A DNA stretch of 64,000 nt from assembly GCF_001027745.1 (NCBI RefSeq), contig NZ_LECU01000002.1:186001-250000 (forward strand). The letters run 5' to 3'. Below are positions 51,320 through 60,366 of this stretch, one piece after another (the stretch's first letter is position 1; every line of letters begins with the position of its first letter). A program made the translations under genes and the position numbers. A model generated the notes under the pieces. That model did no database searches. It was not told the origin of the DNA and saw only the letters and a list, made by a program, of their open reading frames with translations. Source of the DNA: Pedobacter sp. BMA (GTDB lineage Bacteria; Bacteroidota; Bacteroidia; Sphingobacteriales; Sphingobacteriaceae).

Positions 51320-52531
51320 CTATTCGGCCAACCTGGGCAAAATACCGGCATCCATTTCATCAGCAAATTCATGCTGACTTTTTACGGCACTAAACAGCAC
51401 CCTTAGCCAAACCAGAAAATATGGAAAACTCAACATGGATAGTGAAAGTGGATTTGCTTTTGCAAACTGCGGAAAACACAATAGTGGGATGTTACAGGTT
51501 ACAACAAGCAATATGGGTAAGAGTACATGCTTTAGTCCTTTATTCTTTTCAAGCACATACCAGATACCAACCCCTGTAATAGAGATAATGTAAGTACAGT
51601 CTTCAGACCCTGTGCTGAAAAGTACAGGAAATAATAGCACTGATGATAAAATCAACAGCTGAAACTTACGCTTGGAAAAACGGCTGACAAAAGCAAACGG
51701 AAACATAAATAATAATGCTCCTACTGCCAGAAACATGATATTTGATAAGCCGGGATAATGTAGCAAGCGCCTGAAAAAACCCATAATAGAAATATCAGTA
51801 GCGGCACCTGCAATATTTGCAATATTCTTATTTACCAGTTCATTTTTCCAGTCAATATAGGAATGAGCCACGAAATCCGGAGAAGCAAAAATCATCGGAA
51901 GCACAAAAAACACTGCAGACCACAGTATAAGATAGCCGATAAATGCAGGTTTCTTTTTAATAAAAAAGAATACAACTATCCCAACAATGCCGTATAGTTT
52001 AACAAATGTACCAAACGCAATGCACATGGCCGACCAGAATCCGTTTCGTTTTTCAAACTGGGTATAACTCAATATCATAATTGCCCCTGCTCCAGCATTA
52101 AATTGCTGATTCAACATCGAAGCTACCAGACAAGGTATAGCAATATAGCCTATGATGACCTTTTTGTTTTTACTCAAGGGTAAGGTTTGTATAGCCTTAA
52201 ACAAGAGAAAGCAATTAAAAAGATTCCAGAACAATAGCCCGAGCCAGTTTGGCATCAAGGCAAAAGGTGAAATCAGTACACTAAAGATCGGGCCATAGTG
52301 ATTAACATCACCGTGATATTGGGGATAAAAAGCGTACAATGACCGCTCATGAAGCAAATTTCTGAAGGTATTTTCAAAAATGAGGTAATTGTTTAAACGG
52401 TTTGTTGCCCATGAATCTATAACAAAGATTAAGGTGACAAGGACCCATAATAAAAGTACGAAGCGATTGTCCTTGTAAAAATTACGACGCGACAATCCAT
52501 CGAATGGTTTGGTTAGGAAATGATTTAGCAT
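51320..52531 (-). CDS. GT87-like polytopic glycosyltransferase (DUF2029)
   Basis: This 403-residue membrane protein has about ten helices. The first extracytoplasmic loop reads 'NLLHERSLYAFYPQYHGDVN' followed by 'HYGPIFSVLISPFALMPNWL', the arrangement of polyprenyl-phosphate-mannose/arabinose-dependent GT-C enzymes (GT87/DUF2029), where early acidic residues are catalytic. 'FGTFVKLYGIVGIVVFFFIK' is the second family block. The sugar donor and acceptor are unknown. It stands alone between a terminator and a long non-coding upstream region. Confidence 0.82.
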   Translation of the reverse strand: MLNHFLTKPFDGLSRRNFYKDNRFVLLLWVLVTLIFVIDSWATNRLNNYLIFENTFRNLLHERSLYAFYPQYHGDVNHYGPIFSVLISPFALMPNWLGLLFWNLFNCFLLFKAIQTLPLSKNKKVIIGYIAIPCLVASMLNQQFNAGAGAIMILSYTQFEKRNGFWSAMCIAFGTFVKLYGIVGIVVFFFIKKKPAFIGYLILWSAVFFVLPMIFASPDFVAHSYIDWKNELVNKNIANIAGAATDISIMGFFRRLLHYPGLSNIMFLAVGALLFMFPFAFVSRFSKRKFQLLILSSVLLFPVLFSTGSEDCTYIISITGVGIWYVLEKNKGLKHVLLPILLVVTCNIPLLCFPQFAKANPLSLSMLSFPYFLVWLRVLFSAVKSQHEFADEMDAGILPRLAE

Positions 52532-52832
52532 GTAAAAAAAGTATTACACAGCAATAATACAATCTGAAAATTAATTATGAAAATACTGTGTAAGGAAAGT
52601 GTTACAAAGTTATTGACTTTAGTCAAATGAACCGATTTACAATTGATTATATTTACAACTGTATTGTGTTTGTGGCGTTATCTACGTTTACAACGGCTAT
52701 AAATACGTGCAAAACGACTGAATGTCAGTCTTTTTAATGTTTATTGCCATTTTTTTGGATGAAATAAAAAAAAACAGATAATAATCAGCAAAACAATTAA
52801 GCCTTACTAATGTTTAATACTAATAACTAAAT
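52532..52832. other. AT-rich divergent intergenic region
   Basis: These 301 bases separate the GT87-like gene and the DUF3606 gene, which point away from each other. On the minus strand TAACTTTG (52612-52605) is a perfect -7 box about 74 bases upstream of the GT87-like start, but it lacks a -33 partner. No coding frame or strong hairpin was seen. Confidence 0.5.
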
Positions 52833-53063
52833 ATGAATCCCATGGAATATCCACTTCAATCCCTGAATGCCAGAAAAGAATTCATTGAAATTGCAGATGA
52901 AAAAGACCGCGATTATTGGGCAACAAGATTAGGTGTAAGCACCGAAAAACTGAAGTCTGCAATCAGGGCTATCCAAAGCATGGAATTTTTGCAACTAAAG
53001 GAATATTTAGCAATGGAAAAAATTAAATCAGGTACTGCATACCAGCATTTCCTAAACGCATAA
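52833..53063 (+). CDS. DUF3606 small protein
   Basis: This 76-residue cytoplasmic protein has the DUF3606 pattern, especially 'DEKDRDYWATRLGVSTEKLK' and 'AIRAIQSMEFLQLKEYLAME', a small helical domain often seen in Proteobacteria and Bacteroidota and sometimes found near stress genes. Its function is unknown. The sequence before the domain is short and no signal peptide is present. A compact terminator follows at once. Confidence 0.82.
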   Translation: MNPMEYPLQSLNARKEFIEIADEKDRDYWATRLGVSTEKLKSAIRAIQSMEFLQLKEYLAMEKIKSGTAYQHFLNA

Positions 53064-53086
53064 AAAGCTCTTTCAAAGAGCTTTTT
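53062..53086 (+). terminator. intrinsic terminator of the DUF3606 gene
   Basis: AAAAAGCTCTTT (53062-53073) and its complement AAAGAGCTTTTT (53075-53086) form a perfect 12-base stem. It overlaps the end of the stop codon region and ends in a T-run. Confidence 0.92.
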
Positions 53087-53181
53087 ATATTTTCTATTCC
53101 CCCTTCGCTAAAACGTTTCTTCCATCGCTCTCACCCGACTACCTAAAATTCCTTACACATCTCTTTTGCATGCAATCAATA

Positions 53182-54327
53182 CTATTTTACAAAATAGTTA
53201 TAGAGCAGATTAATCGCTGCGCGACTGAAATCAGGAAAATCTCCTGTGTAGGTGGCATTTATTCCATTGGTGATAATTACAAATCCAAACTTTCGCTTAG
53301 GTTCGAAGAACATTGTGCTATACAATCCATACGCTGACCCGGTATGCCCGATTAATGAAATGTTGGGAATAAGTGTTTTGGTGCCCCTCAAGGCCAGGCC
53401 ATAATCCTCATCTGCAGATAAAGGGGTTTGCATTAAACGTGCACTCTTCCGGGAGATCAATCGAACGCCCCCGGTCTTTCCATAATTCATATGCATAACC
53501 ATATATCGGGCAAGATCGCCCGCCGAAATCTTCATTCCTCCTGTCGGAGAAAAAATTGGAGTTGAGTAACCCATTACATAATTACCAATCTCAGTACGCC
53601 TGGGTGCATAAGCTGAAGTTGCTTCTGTGAAGCTTTTAGCAACTGGCTGGTATTCATAAAGCTTTACGAAACGCGCCGAATCGAGTGAATCTATGCAGTA
53701 ACCACCGTATAAACCTAACGGTTTAAGAATATGACTTTTAACGTAAGCATCAAAACGTTCACCAGATTTCTTTTCTATAATAGTTCCAATCAGATTGAAG
53801 TTCAGGTTACAGTAGTTAAACTTCGTGCCGGGCTCATATTCATTATAACATTTGGCCCAGTCAGCATTTTTGGCAGGGTTGATCAGATCCAGGTTAAGGT
53901 AACCTTGCGAATCATTCAGACTTGAGGTATGGGAAAGTGCCATCTTCAGTGTAATCTTCACGTCGGGGTATTTTGGGTTTCTGATTTTGAAGCCTACTAA
54001 ATCTCCGAAGTCATCATCCAGAGATAACTTACCAGCTTCCACAAGCTGCATGATGGAAGTGGCAGAAAATGATTTGGATATTGATGCAATTCGAAAGATA
54101 TCACTGTTTTCCAAAGGTATTTTACGATCAAGGTCTTTCAAACCAAACGAATGGTTGTAAATAACCTTACCATCCTTTATTACCGCAACCGATGCGCCAA
54201 CAGCGCTAAACTTTTGCATCACGGAATCAAAAGCAGTCTCTAATTTATTTTCCTGCGCCCCGGCACCACCACCAATCAGTAATAATAGTAATGCAGGAAT
54301 GGCAAGTCGCACAATCAGATTTTTCAT
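53182..54327 (-). CDS. serine hydrolase of the class C beta-lactamase / DD-peptidase fold
   Basis: This 381-residue exported enzyme has a signal peptide (LAIPALLLLLIGGGAGAQ). The catalytic set is complete: Ser and Lys in 'IASISKSFSATS' (SxxK), Tyr in 'KFNYCNLNFNLIG' (YxN), and 'IGHTGSAYGLYS' (HTG, the third motif). Members include DD-carboxypeptidases, D-aminopeptidases and esterases. The HTG form, rather than KTG, favours an esterase/peptidase over a true cephalosporinase. It is a single gene in the periplasm with an unknown substrate. Confidence 0.9.
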   Translation of the reverse strand: MKNLIVRLAIPALLLLLIGGGAGAQENKLETAFDSVMQKFSAVGASVAVIKDGKVIYNHSFGLKDLDRKIPLENSDIFRIASISKSFSATSIMQLVEAGKLSLDDDFGDLVGFKIRNPKYPDVKITLKMALSHTSSLNDSQGYLNLDLINPAKNADWAKCYNEYEPGTKFNYCNLNFNLIGTIIEKKSGERFDAYVKSHILKPLGLYGGYCIDSLDSARFVKLYEYQPVAKSFTEATSAYAPRRTEIGNYVMGYSTPIFSPTGGMKISAGDLARYMVMHMNYGKTGGVRLISRKSARLMQTPLSADEDYGLALRGTKTLIPNISLIGHTGSAYGLYSTMFFEPKRKFGFVIITNGINATYTGDFPDFSRAAINLLYNYFVK

Positions 54328-54392
54328 ACAATATGGGATAAAAACCTAAATATAAACTTTAATCCTATGGAAGCAGGCCTGTACCTAAAAAT

Positions 54393-54845
54393 TTACCTTG
54401 CATTGTTAACCTCCAGCCAATGCCCGTCAGGATCCTGAAAGTAGATTTGTTTTACCCCATCAACACGCACGTTGATTGCACCTGTTTTGCCTCCCCAGTC
54501 TCCATATGAAATCTTTTGCGTTTGAAGCTTCTTTATAAAGTCTTCTATGGAGCTGATACTGAAACACAAGTGATCATTTCGGTCATAAACCTGGCCCGAT
54601 TTGGCCCCTTCAATCAAATGCAGTGCCGAACCATTACCCAATGAAAACCACGTATGTTTTCCGTCCTTGAAAGGCTCTGGTATGATCTTGAGATTAAACA
54701 AACTTTCATAGAAATCAGTTGATTTCTTCAAATCGCCAACATATACGGCAATGTGGTTTAAAACTGCGGGTGTCTGCTGTGCCATGGTTTTATTCATGAT
54801 AGATCCCGTTAATCCAAATATGAGAATGATCAGATATTTTTTCAT
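54393..54845 (-). CDS. VOC family (glyoxalase-like) exported protein
   Basis: This 150-residue protein has a signal peptide (LIILIFGLTGSIMNKTMAQ). The paired beta-alpha-beta modules of the vicinal-oxygen-chelate fold follow: 'LNHIAVYVGDLKKSTDFYES' with the first metal His, 'GSALHLIEGAK', 'HLCFSISSIEDFIKKL' with the second, and 'IYFQDPDGHWLEVNN' with the terminal Glu. The arrangement resembles lactoylglutathione lyase (glyoxalase I) more than dioxygenases. An exported form is unusual, so the substrate is uncertain. Confidence 0.85.
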   Translation of the reverse strand: MKKYLIILIFGLTGSIMNKTMAQQTPAVLNHIAVYVGDLKKSTDFYESLFNLKIIPEPFKDGKHTWFSLGNGSALHLIEGAKSGQVYDRNDHLCFSISSIEDFIKKLQTQKISYGDWGGKTGAINVRVDGVKQIYFQDPDGHWLEVNNAR

Positions 54846-55004
54846 TCTTCAATATCGCATTAATTGCTGAAAAATACAGATCAAATCAACGATAAATTAT
54901 GAACGTACAATTATTTAGATTCTTGCGACCTGTGTGTCTTTCAGGATTACAATGGAACTGGTCCCCCAGTCATTAAAACCATCGGTTATGAAACCATCAA
55001 TAGC

Positions 55005-56009
55005 TTAACTGAAAACCCCGGCAAACAACTTATTTGAATGAAGCTTAGCCTCGTGATCGTATATATGCGAAGTACTCATCACCTCATTCACACCATGCTG
55101 ATCAATAAAATCACTTAGTTGCTGCTTGATAGTTTTTGCGCTGCCAATGAACGAATAATGTAGCATCTGCATCACGGCTTCTTTTTCCATTTGATCCCAC
55201 TGGCTATCCAGGTGATCTATTGCAGGCTTTAATAGCTCACGTCTTCCGGTAATCACACCTAAAAACATGCGCTTAACCGAACTCGATAACCGTTCTGCTT
55301 CCGCATCTGTATCGGCCGCTACTACATTCACACAGGCAATAACATAGGGTTCCTGTATATAGATGGAAGGTTTAAAACGGCTTTTGTAAAGGGCTATAGC
55401 CTGCTCAAAATAGGTAGGCGCAAAATGACTCGCAAAGGCGTAAGGCAAGCCTTTTTCTGCGGCAAGCAAGGCGCTGTCAGTACTTGATCCTAACACCCAT
55501 ATCGGAATCTCCAACCCTTCACCGGGGATTGCCCGCACATTTGAGCGCGAATTGCCAGCAGAAAATAACTGTTGAAGTTTGTCGATATCCCGGGGAAAGC
55601 TGTGCACAGCATTAAAATTTTCACCCCTTATGGCCATGGCAGTAACCTGATCCGTGCCAGGTGCCCTGCCTAATCCTAAATCTATACGATTGGGATATAA
55701 GGATGCGAGCGTTCCAAATTGCTCGGCAACGATTAAGGGCGAATGGTTGGGTAACATAATCCCACCCGATCCTACCCGGATTCGACTGGTACCACCGGCA
55801 ACATAACCAATGAGGATAGGCGTTGCTGAGCTGGCAACTCCAGCCATGTTGTGATGCTCTGCGAACCAGTAACGTGTATAACCAAGGGATTCAGACTGCT
55901 GAGCCAGCTCCAGGCTCGTTTTAAAAGTATCAGCAGCAGTATATCCCTCTAAAACAGTAGCAAGATCAAGAACAGAATAAGGTATGTTTTTTAATGTAGT
56001 GTTTTCCAT
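55005..56009 (-). CDS. LLM class flavin-dependent oxidoreductase (MsnO8/YhbW-like)
   Basis: This 334-residue cytoplasmic protein is a bacterial-luciferase-like TIM barrel using reduced FMN. Family segments are '[20 protein letters not shown]', '[20 protein letters not shown]' (the conserved HHN), '[20 protein letters not shown]', 'GRAPGTDQ' and '[20 protein letters not shown]'. The closest group I recognise is E. coli YhbW and the MsnO8 family. Substrates of these are mostly unknown, and some oxidise aldehydes or sulfonates. It is a single gene with no flavin reductase adjoining. Confidence 0.9.
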   Translation of the reverse strand: MENTTLKNIPYSVLDLATVLEGYTAADTFKTSLELAQQSESLGYTRYWFAEHHNMAGVASSATPILIGYVAGGTSRIRVGSGGIMLPNHSPLIVAEQFGTLASLYPNRIDLGLGRAPGTDQVTAMAIRGENFNAVHSFPRDIDKLQQLFSAGNSRSNVRAIPGEGLEIPIWVLGSSTDSALLAAEKGLPYAFASHFAPTYFEQAIALYKSRFKPSIYIQEPYVIACVNVVAADTDAEAERLSSSVKRMFLGVITGRRELLKPAIDHLDSQWDQMEKEAVMQMLHYSFIGSAKTIKQQLSDFIDQHGVNEVMSTSHIYDHEAKLHSNKLFAGVFS

Positions 56010-56150
56010 AGTATGCGCAGGTATTAAAACCTACTCCGCAAAAATATCTTTTGATATCCTGGATACCACATTTCATTGCCACAAATGACCCTAAGGCAAC
56101 ATTAAAAGATTGTCATGACAAAACACGATAACTTCCACATCATTATATTA

Positions 56151-56984
56151 CTATCGTTTCGCAAAGTAATTGTTAAAGAATAACATTTGATAAGCAATAG
56201 CATTGCCCCAGTATTCCCAGGTATGACCTCCCGGCCTTACGATAAAATCATGCGCTACATTTCTATCAACCAGCTTGTTGTGCAGATCTACATTAACCTT
56301 ATAAAAGAAATCACTGTAACCGCAGTCAATAATAACCGCCAATTTATTTGGTGTAATTAAATGTGTCAGGTTGATCACCGTGTTCGCTTCCCATCGCTCC
56401 GGATGCTCGCTGTATTTACCTAAACGTTTCGCGATTTCCCAGTTCTCCGGAAAGGGCCTGATATCTACACCACCACTCATGCTCCCGCAGGCTCCAAAAA
56501 CATCCTGGTGCCTGAAACCCAGATATAAACCACCATGGCCGCCCATGCTCAAACCTGTAATCGCCCTACCGCTCCTGTCTTTTATAGTGGCATAATGACT
56601 ATCGATATATTCAACCAGTTCACCGGCTACATAGGTTTCATATTTGTAGGTCGGGTCTTCAGGGGCATCGAAATACCAGCTGGTTACCCCTCCATCCGGG
56701 CAAACCACAACCATATTGTAAAGATCAGCAAGCCGTTTTACAGTTTCCTTATCCGGCGTTTTGCTTACCCACTCAGAATACTTGCCTCCTGCGCCATGTA
56801 GCAGGTAAAGTGTAGGGAATTTTCGGTCCGTATTGTAGCCTGCAGGTTTAATTACCACAGCTTTAATATCTTTTTTCATGGCTTTGCTACGGGTAACTAC
56901 AGTATCTACCGTTGCTGCAAGCGCTATATTGCACCATACGAGTGCCAATAAACCCAATGTTCCTGATAACAGATTTCTTTTCAT
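56151..56984 (-). CDS. secreted esterase family (Esterase_D/antigen 85-like) hydrolase
   Basis: This is a 277-residue alpha/beta hydrolase. I use the ATG at 56984, which gives a clean signal peptide (LLSGTLGLLALVWCNIALAA), over an upstream start. The nucleophile elbow is 'TGLSMGGHGGLYLGFRH', the oxyanion strand 'PTLYLLHGAGGKYSEWVSKT', and the histidine in 'VRPGGHTWEYWGNAI'. Members include feruloyl/acetyl-xylan esterases and S-formylglutathione hydrolases. Export and Bacteroidota context favour a carbohydrate esterase. The gene lies 95 bases after the sulfatase gene on the same strand, with a hairpin between. Confidence 0.9.
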   Translation of the reverse strand: MKRNLLSGTLGLLALVWCNIALAATVDTVVTRSKAMKKDIKAVVIKPAGYNTDRKFPTLYLLHGAGGKYSEWVSKTPDKETVKRLADLYNMVVVCPDGGVTSWYFDAPEDPTYKYETYVAGELVEYIDSHYATIKDRSGRAITGLSMGGHGGLYLGFRHQDVFGACGSMSGGVDIRPFPENWEIAKRLGKYSEHPERWEANTVINLTHLITPNKLAVIIDCGYSDFFYKVNVDLHNKLVDRNVAHDFIVRPGGHTWEYWGNAIAYQMLFFNNYFAKR

Positions 56985-57026
56985 GGAATGTATAAGATGT
57001 TTGCTGCACAATATAAATAAAATGCC

Positions 57027-57060
57027 AAAAGGGAACGATATCAATCATTCCCTTTTTTTA
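57027..57060 (-). terminator. hairpin between sulfatase and esterase genes
   Basis: AAAAGGGAA (57027-57035) and TTCCCTTTT (57048-57056) are exact complements with a 12-base loop. On the minus strand the stem ends in a short T-stretch after the sulfatase stop. It is a terminator or attenuator before the esterase gene. Confidence 0.7.
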
Positions 57061-57078
57061 TTGTTTCCTTAAATAGCC

Positions 57079-58797
57079 TTATTTTGATTTTGCAGGTTTG
57101 GGAAATACCTGGTTGTTATTCGCCCAGTTTTTCCACAAAACCTCCAGTTCCTTTACTTTTTCAGGCAGTTGTTTTGCCAGGTCGTTTACCTCCGACTTGT
57201 CTTTCGACAAATCAAATAAATGCCAGGTACTGTCGTTGCTGAGTGAAACCAGTTTCCAGTTACCTGATCTGGCATATTGCGCACCAAAATGCTCATTGAA
57301 CAATACTTCGTGTCCTGCATTTTCTTTACCTTCAAAGGAGGGAACCAAGCTCACTCCGGTGGTAGGAATGATTTTATTACCCTTATAGCTCGATGGATAT
57401 TTCGCGCCGGCTAATTCCACAAAAGTTTTCATAAAATCCATCACATGGCCCCGCTGATCACTAAAGCTTCCTTTATTCCCTTTTATTCCTTTTGGCCAGA
57501 AAGCAATCATCGGTGTATGTATTCCACCTTCAAATGATTCAGCTTTAGCGTATTGATATGGTGTATTCGCTACACTGGCCCATATTTTTCCTATAGAGCT
57601 ATAGGTCGTTTGAGGCCCTGGCATAGCCTGTTTCTGCGTAGCGTAAATAATGGGAGAACCCCCACGGCTTTCACTGGGACGGTCAAAGCCTGGTCCGTAA
57701 GCAGCAGCGTTTTCCGGACTTGCGCCGTTATCAGAAAGGAAAATAATAATCGTGTTATCAAGTTTGCCTGTTTTACGAAGTGCATCAATGATTCTTCCGA
57801 TTCCCTGATCCATTCTGTCGATCATAGCAGCATGCACCGCCATCGCTTCTGCATCCCATACCCGATCGGGATTATCAGCCCAGGTAACTGTACGCCCTAA
57901 GGGTTTGGGTAATTTGGTGGTGTTCGAATCAATAAGCCCCAGCTTAACCATCTTTTTATAACGGGCTTCACGAATCAAATCCCATCCGGCTTTATAAGTA
58001 TCTTTATATTTCGCAATATCCTCGGGTTTAGCCTGCAAAGGCCAGTGGGGCGCATTTTGCGCTACGTACAAAAAGAATGGTCTATCTGTTTTTTTCCAGG
58101 AGTTGATATAGGCAACAGCGGTATCATTAATAGCGTCTGTTTGATAATAATCTTTGGGTACCGTTTTAACAGGCTTTGTGCCACTTACCAGACTAAAAGG
58201 ATCAAAGAAATCCACCACCCCCCAAATGGTACCGAAAAACTGATCGAAGCCCCTGCTTGTTGGATATTGGTTGATGGGTGAAAAATCGCCATAGTCCTTT
58301 TGATGATTTAGCCAGCTTAGCTGATCCTTGGGATTTTTCTGCACAATCGTATTACTCACATGCCATTTTCCCGACATAGCTGTATGATACCCCGCTGTTT
58401 TTAACACCTCGGCAAGGGTAACGGAGTTATCCGCTAACCTTCCTAAATAGCCAGGCTCATCTTCTGCCTCCGTCATCTTACCTATTCCAGCCTGTTGATT
58501 ATACAAACCAGTAAGCAATGATGCCCTTGTAGGACAACACCTCGATGTATTATAAAATTCCCGGTAACGCAGTCCGTTGTTGGCGAGATAATCCAGGTTT
58601 GGTGTATTAATTTCACCGCCATAACAGCCGGCATCCGAAAATCCCATGTCATCAGCAAGGATGACCACAATATTAGGCCGGCTGGCTTTAGCTTCTGTCT
58701 TCTGCTTTTTTGATTGCTGATCAAATGCACTCAGGAAAACAAGCGCTGAACCTGATACTGCTGCAAGGGTTAAAAAAAATAGCTTTGTTGATTTCAT
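57079..58797 (-). CDS. type I sulfatase (arylsulfatase family), exported
   Basis: Sulfatases cleave sulfate esters with a formylglycine made from Cys. From the ATG at 58797 (572 residues) an N-terminal hydrophobic segment (LFFLTLAAVSGSALVFLSAF) directs export. Metal-binding 'PNIVVILADDMGFSD' is followed by the modification site 'SRCCPTRASLLTG' (C-x-P-x-R, Cys87 from this start), 'AMSGKWHVS', 'APHWPLQAKPED' and 'IIIFLSDNGASPENAAAY'. The substrate may be a sulfated glycan or aryl sulfate. The maturation enzyme is not in the window. No glycosidase adjoins. Confidence 0.93.
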   Translation of the reverse strand: MKSTKLFFLTLAAVSGSALVFLSAFDQQSKKQKTEAKASRPNIVVILADDMGFSDAGCYGGEINTPNLDYLANNGLRYREFYNTSRCCPTRASLLTGLYNQQAGIGKMTEAEDEPGYLGRLADNSVTLAEVLKTAGYHTAMSGKWHVSNTIVQKNPKDQLSWLNHQKDYGDFSPINQYPTSRGFDQFFGTIWGVVDFFDPFSLVSGTKPVKTVPKDYYQTDAINDTAVAYINSWKKTDRPFFLYVAQNAPHWPLQAKPEDIAKYKDTYKAGWDLIREARYKKMVKLGLIDSNTTKLPKPLGRTVTWADNPDRVWDAEAMAVHAAMIDRMDQGIGRIIDALRKTGKLDNTIIIFLSDNGASPENAAAYGPGFDRPSESRGGSPIIYATQKQAMPGPQTTYSSIGKIWASVANTPYQYAKAESFEGGIHTPMIAFWPKGIKGNKGSFSDQRGHVMDFMKTFVELAGAKYPSSYKGNKIIPTTGVSLVPSFEGKENAGHEVLFNEHFGAQYARSGNWKLVSLSNDSTWHLFDLSKDKSEVNDLAKQLPEKVKELEVLWKNWANNNQVFPKPAKSK

Positions 58798-59011
58798 GCC
58801 AGAATCTATCATAATTTAACGCTAATCTAACTAAACCGTTTTAATAGCTCAAACTACAGCGAATAATCATCTCCGAATTTTCATCTTTACAAAGAAATAA
58901 TGTCGAACTATCCAACAGAATACCTATATAGCAAAGCAATTAACAAACCATTAAACCAATAAGAAACATTTCTAAAACTAAATCACCTTATTCTTCGTTT
59001 ATCCAACTATA

Positions 59012-59293
59012 ATGAGCAGTTTTACCATACAGGAGCAATTCGATAATTACCTCGACATTCTCAATAAGATCCATGTCATCGATCACGATATTGACGCCTC
59101 GATCAACGAAGTTGAAATAAATGATCTGGCAAACCGTCGTACCGCATTAAAAAACAGGCTACATCACGTAACCAAAAGCCTGGTCAATTCATTAAATGAA
59201 ATGGGGAAGAAATATCCCGTTCAAAATAACCTGGCCAACCAAACCACCTACATTTACACTGAAGGCGGCAAACTCATGTTCGAGTACCACTAA
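59012..59293 (+). CDS. small helical protein, unknown
   Basis: This 93-residue protein was not recognised. Residues about 8-68 look helical and heptad-like ('FDNYLDILNKIHVIDHDIDA', 'DLANRRTALKNRLHHVTKSL'), possibly a two-helix coiled coil. The end is more strand-like (TTYIYTEGGKLMFEYH). There is no signal peptide. It lies 111 bases before the first glycosyltransferase on the same strand and could belong to that group. Codon use looks normal. Confidence 0.6.
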   Translation: MSSFTIQEQFDNYLDILNKIHVIDHDIDASINEVEINDLANRRTALKNRLHHVTKSLVNSLNEMGKKYPVQNNLANQTTYIYTEGGKLMFEYH

Positions 59294-59391
59294 TACTAAT
59301 ACATCCTCGCAATCAGTGGCTGGAACGCTACTGATCCATATGCACCTGCCCATCACCCTAAAAGGCTATAGCAGGAAAAATACGGTTTGGC

Positions 59392-59399
59392 TAGTTTTG
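59392..59399 (+). promoter_or_regulatory. -7 box unusually close to the glycosyltransferase start
   Basis: TAGTTTTG, a perfect TAnnTTTG, ends 5 bases before the ATG at 59405, the same sequence and spacing as at the PAP2 gene. No clear -33 element is seen. Confidence 0.3.
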
Positions 59400-59404
59400 T
59401 GACA

Positions 59405-60322
59405 ATGGCAATAACATCTATCGTTACCGTAAACTACAATCAACCCGAAGCCACCCTGGCTCTTTTAGCGTCCATTAAGCTTAATCTAAACCTTGAAAAT
59501 CTGGAGGTCATTATTGTTGATAATGGCAGTTTAATTGATTCAGGTGCCAGCTTCAAAGCATTTTTACCGCAAACAATCTATATCCGCTCCGAAGCTAACC
59601 TGGGCTTCGCCGGTGGTAACAACCTGGGTATCAAGGTCGCTTCAGGGGAATATATTTTAATGGTAAATAATGACACAGAAGTTGTAAAAGGAATGACGGA
59701 TGTGCTCATCAAAGAAATGGAGGCCAATCCCGAAATCGGAATTGTAACCCCTCTCATTTTATATTTCGATCAACCGGATACCATTCAGTATGCGGGTTAT
59801 ACCCCCATGAATTACACCACCTGCCGTAATAAAACCGAAGGCTTGATGGAAAAGAACACCGGTCAGTATATGGGGATGAGCAACGAGACCGCCTTTTGCC
59901 ATGGTGCTGCGATGATGTGCCGCAAAGCCGATATTATGGCCATCGGACTGATGCCCGAGATGTATTTCCTCTATTACGAAGAGCTCGACTGGTGTGAGAT
60001 GTTTAAGAAAGCAGGGAAAAAAATATGGTTTACCGGCAAAACACATATCTTCCATAAAGAATCCATCAGCGTGGGTCGCGAAAGTGCTTTGAAAACATAT
60101 TTTGTTACCCGTAACCGGATCCTTTTCATCAGAAGAAATGCTAACCTGTTTAATCAAATTGCTTTTGCCTTTTATTTTACCGGCATCGCCATCCCCAAAC
60201 AAATGATCATTTACATACTTAAAAAAAGAACAGATTTAATCCCTTACCTACGCAGGGCCCTAACCTGGAATATCACTCAGGCGAAAGACAGTCTCAACCT
60301 GGGCTTCAATAGAGTGGCATAA
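59405..60322 (+). CDS. family 2 glycosyltransferase, rhamnosyltransferase-like
   Basis: This is a 305-residue GT-A fold enzyme. The opening 'MAITSIVTVNYNQPEATLAL' supports the ATG at 59405 over one 18 bases upstream. Donor-binding 'VIIVDNGS' is followed by 'EANLGFAGGNNLGIKVASGE' and the NDTE metal motif in 'YILMVNNDTEVVKGM'. Acceptor-side segments are 'CHGAAMMCRKADIMAIG' and 'FLYYEELDWCEMFKKAGKKI', the pattern of dTDP-rhamnosyl and related transferases. A C-terminal hydrophobic stretch may touch the membrane. It precedes a second GT2 by 44 bases. Confidence 0.92.
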   Translation: MAITSIVTVNYNQPEATLALLASIKLNLNLENLEVIIVDNGSLIDSGASFKAFLPQTIYIRSEANLGFAGGNNLGIKVASGEYILMVNNDTEVVKGMTDVLIKEMEANPEIGIVTPLILYFDQPDTIQYAGYTPMNYTTCRNKTEGLMEKNTGQYMGMSNETAFCHGAAMMCRKADIMAIGLMPEMYFLYYEELDWCEMFKKAGKKIWFTGKTHIFHKESISVGRESALKTYFVTRNRILFIRRNANLFNQIAFAFYFTGIAIPKQMIIYILKKRTDLIPYLRRALTWNITQAKDSLNLGFNRVA

Positions 60323-60366
60323 CACACTCATCAAAACCAATCGTTTACAAATAATATCTCCATTAT

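Noticed and set aside
54955-54976. ACTGG/CCAGT inverted repeat downstream of the luciferase-like gene
   Set aside because: The arms are five bases with no T-run, which is expected by chance.
59759-60202. 147-residue minus-strand frame inside the first glycosyltransferase
   Set aside because: It is antisense to conserved GT2 motifs, and no domain is recognisable in it.
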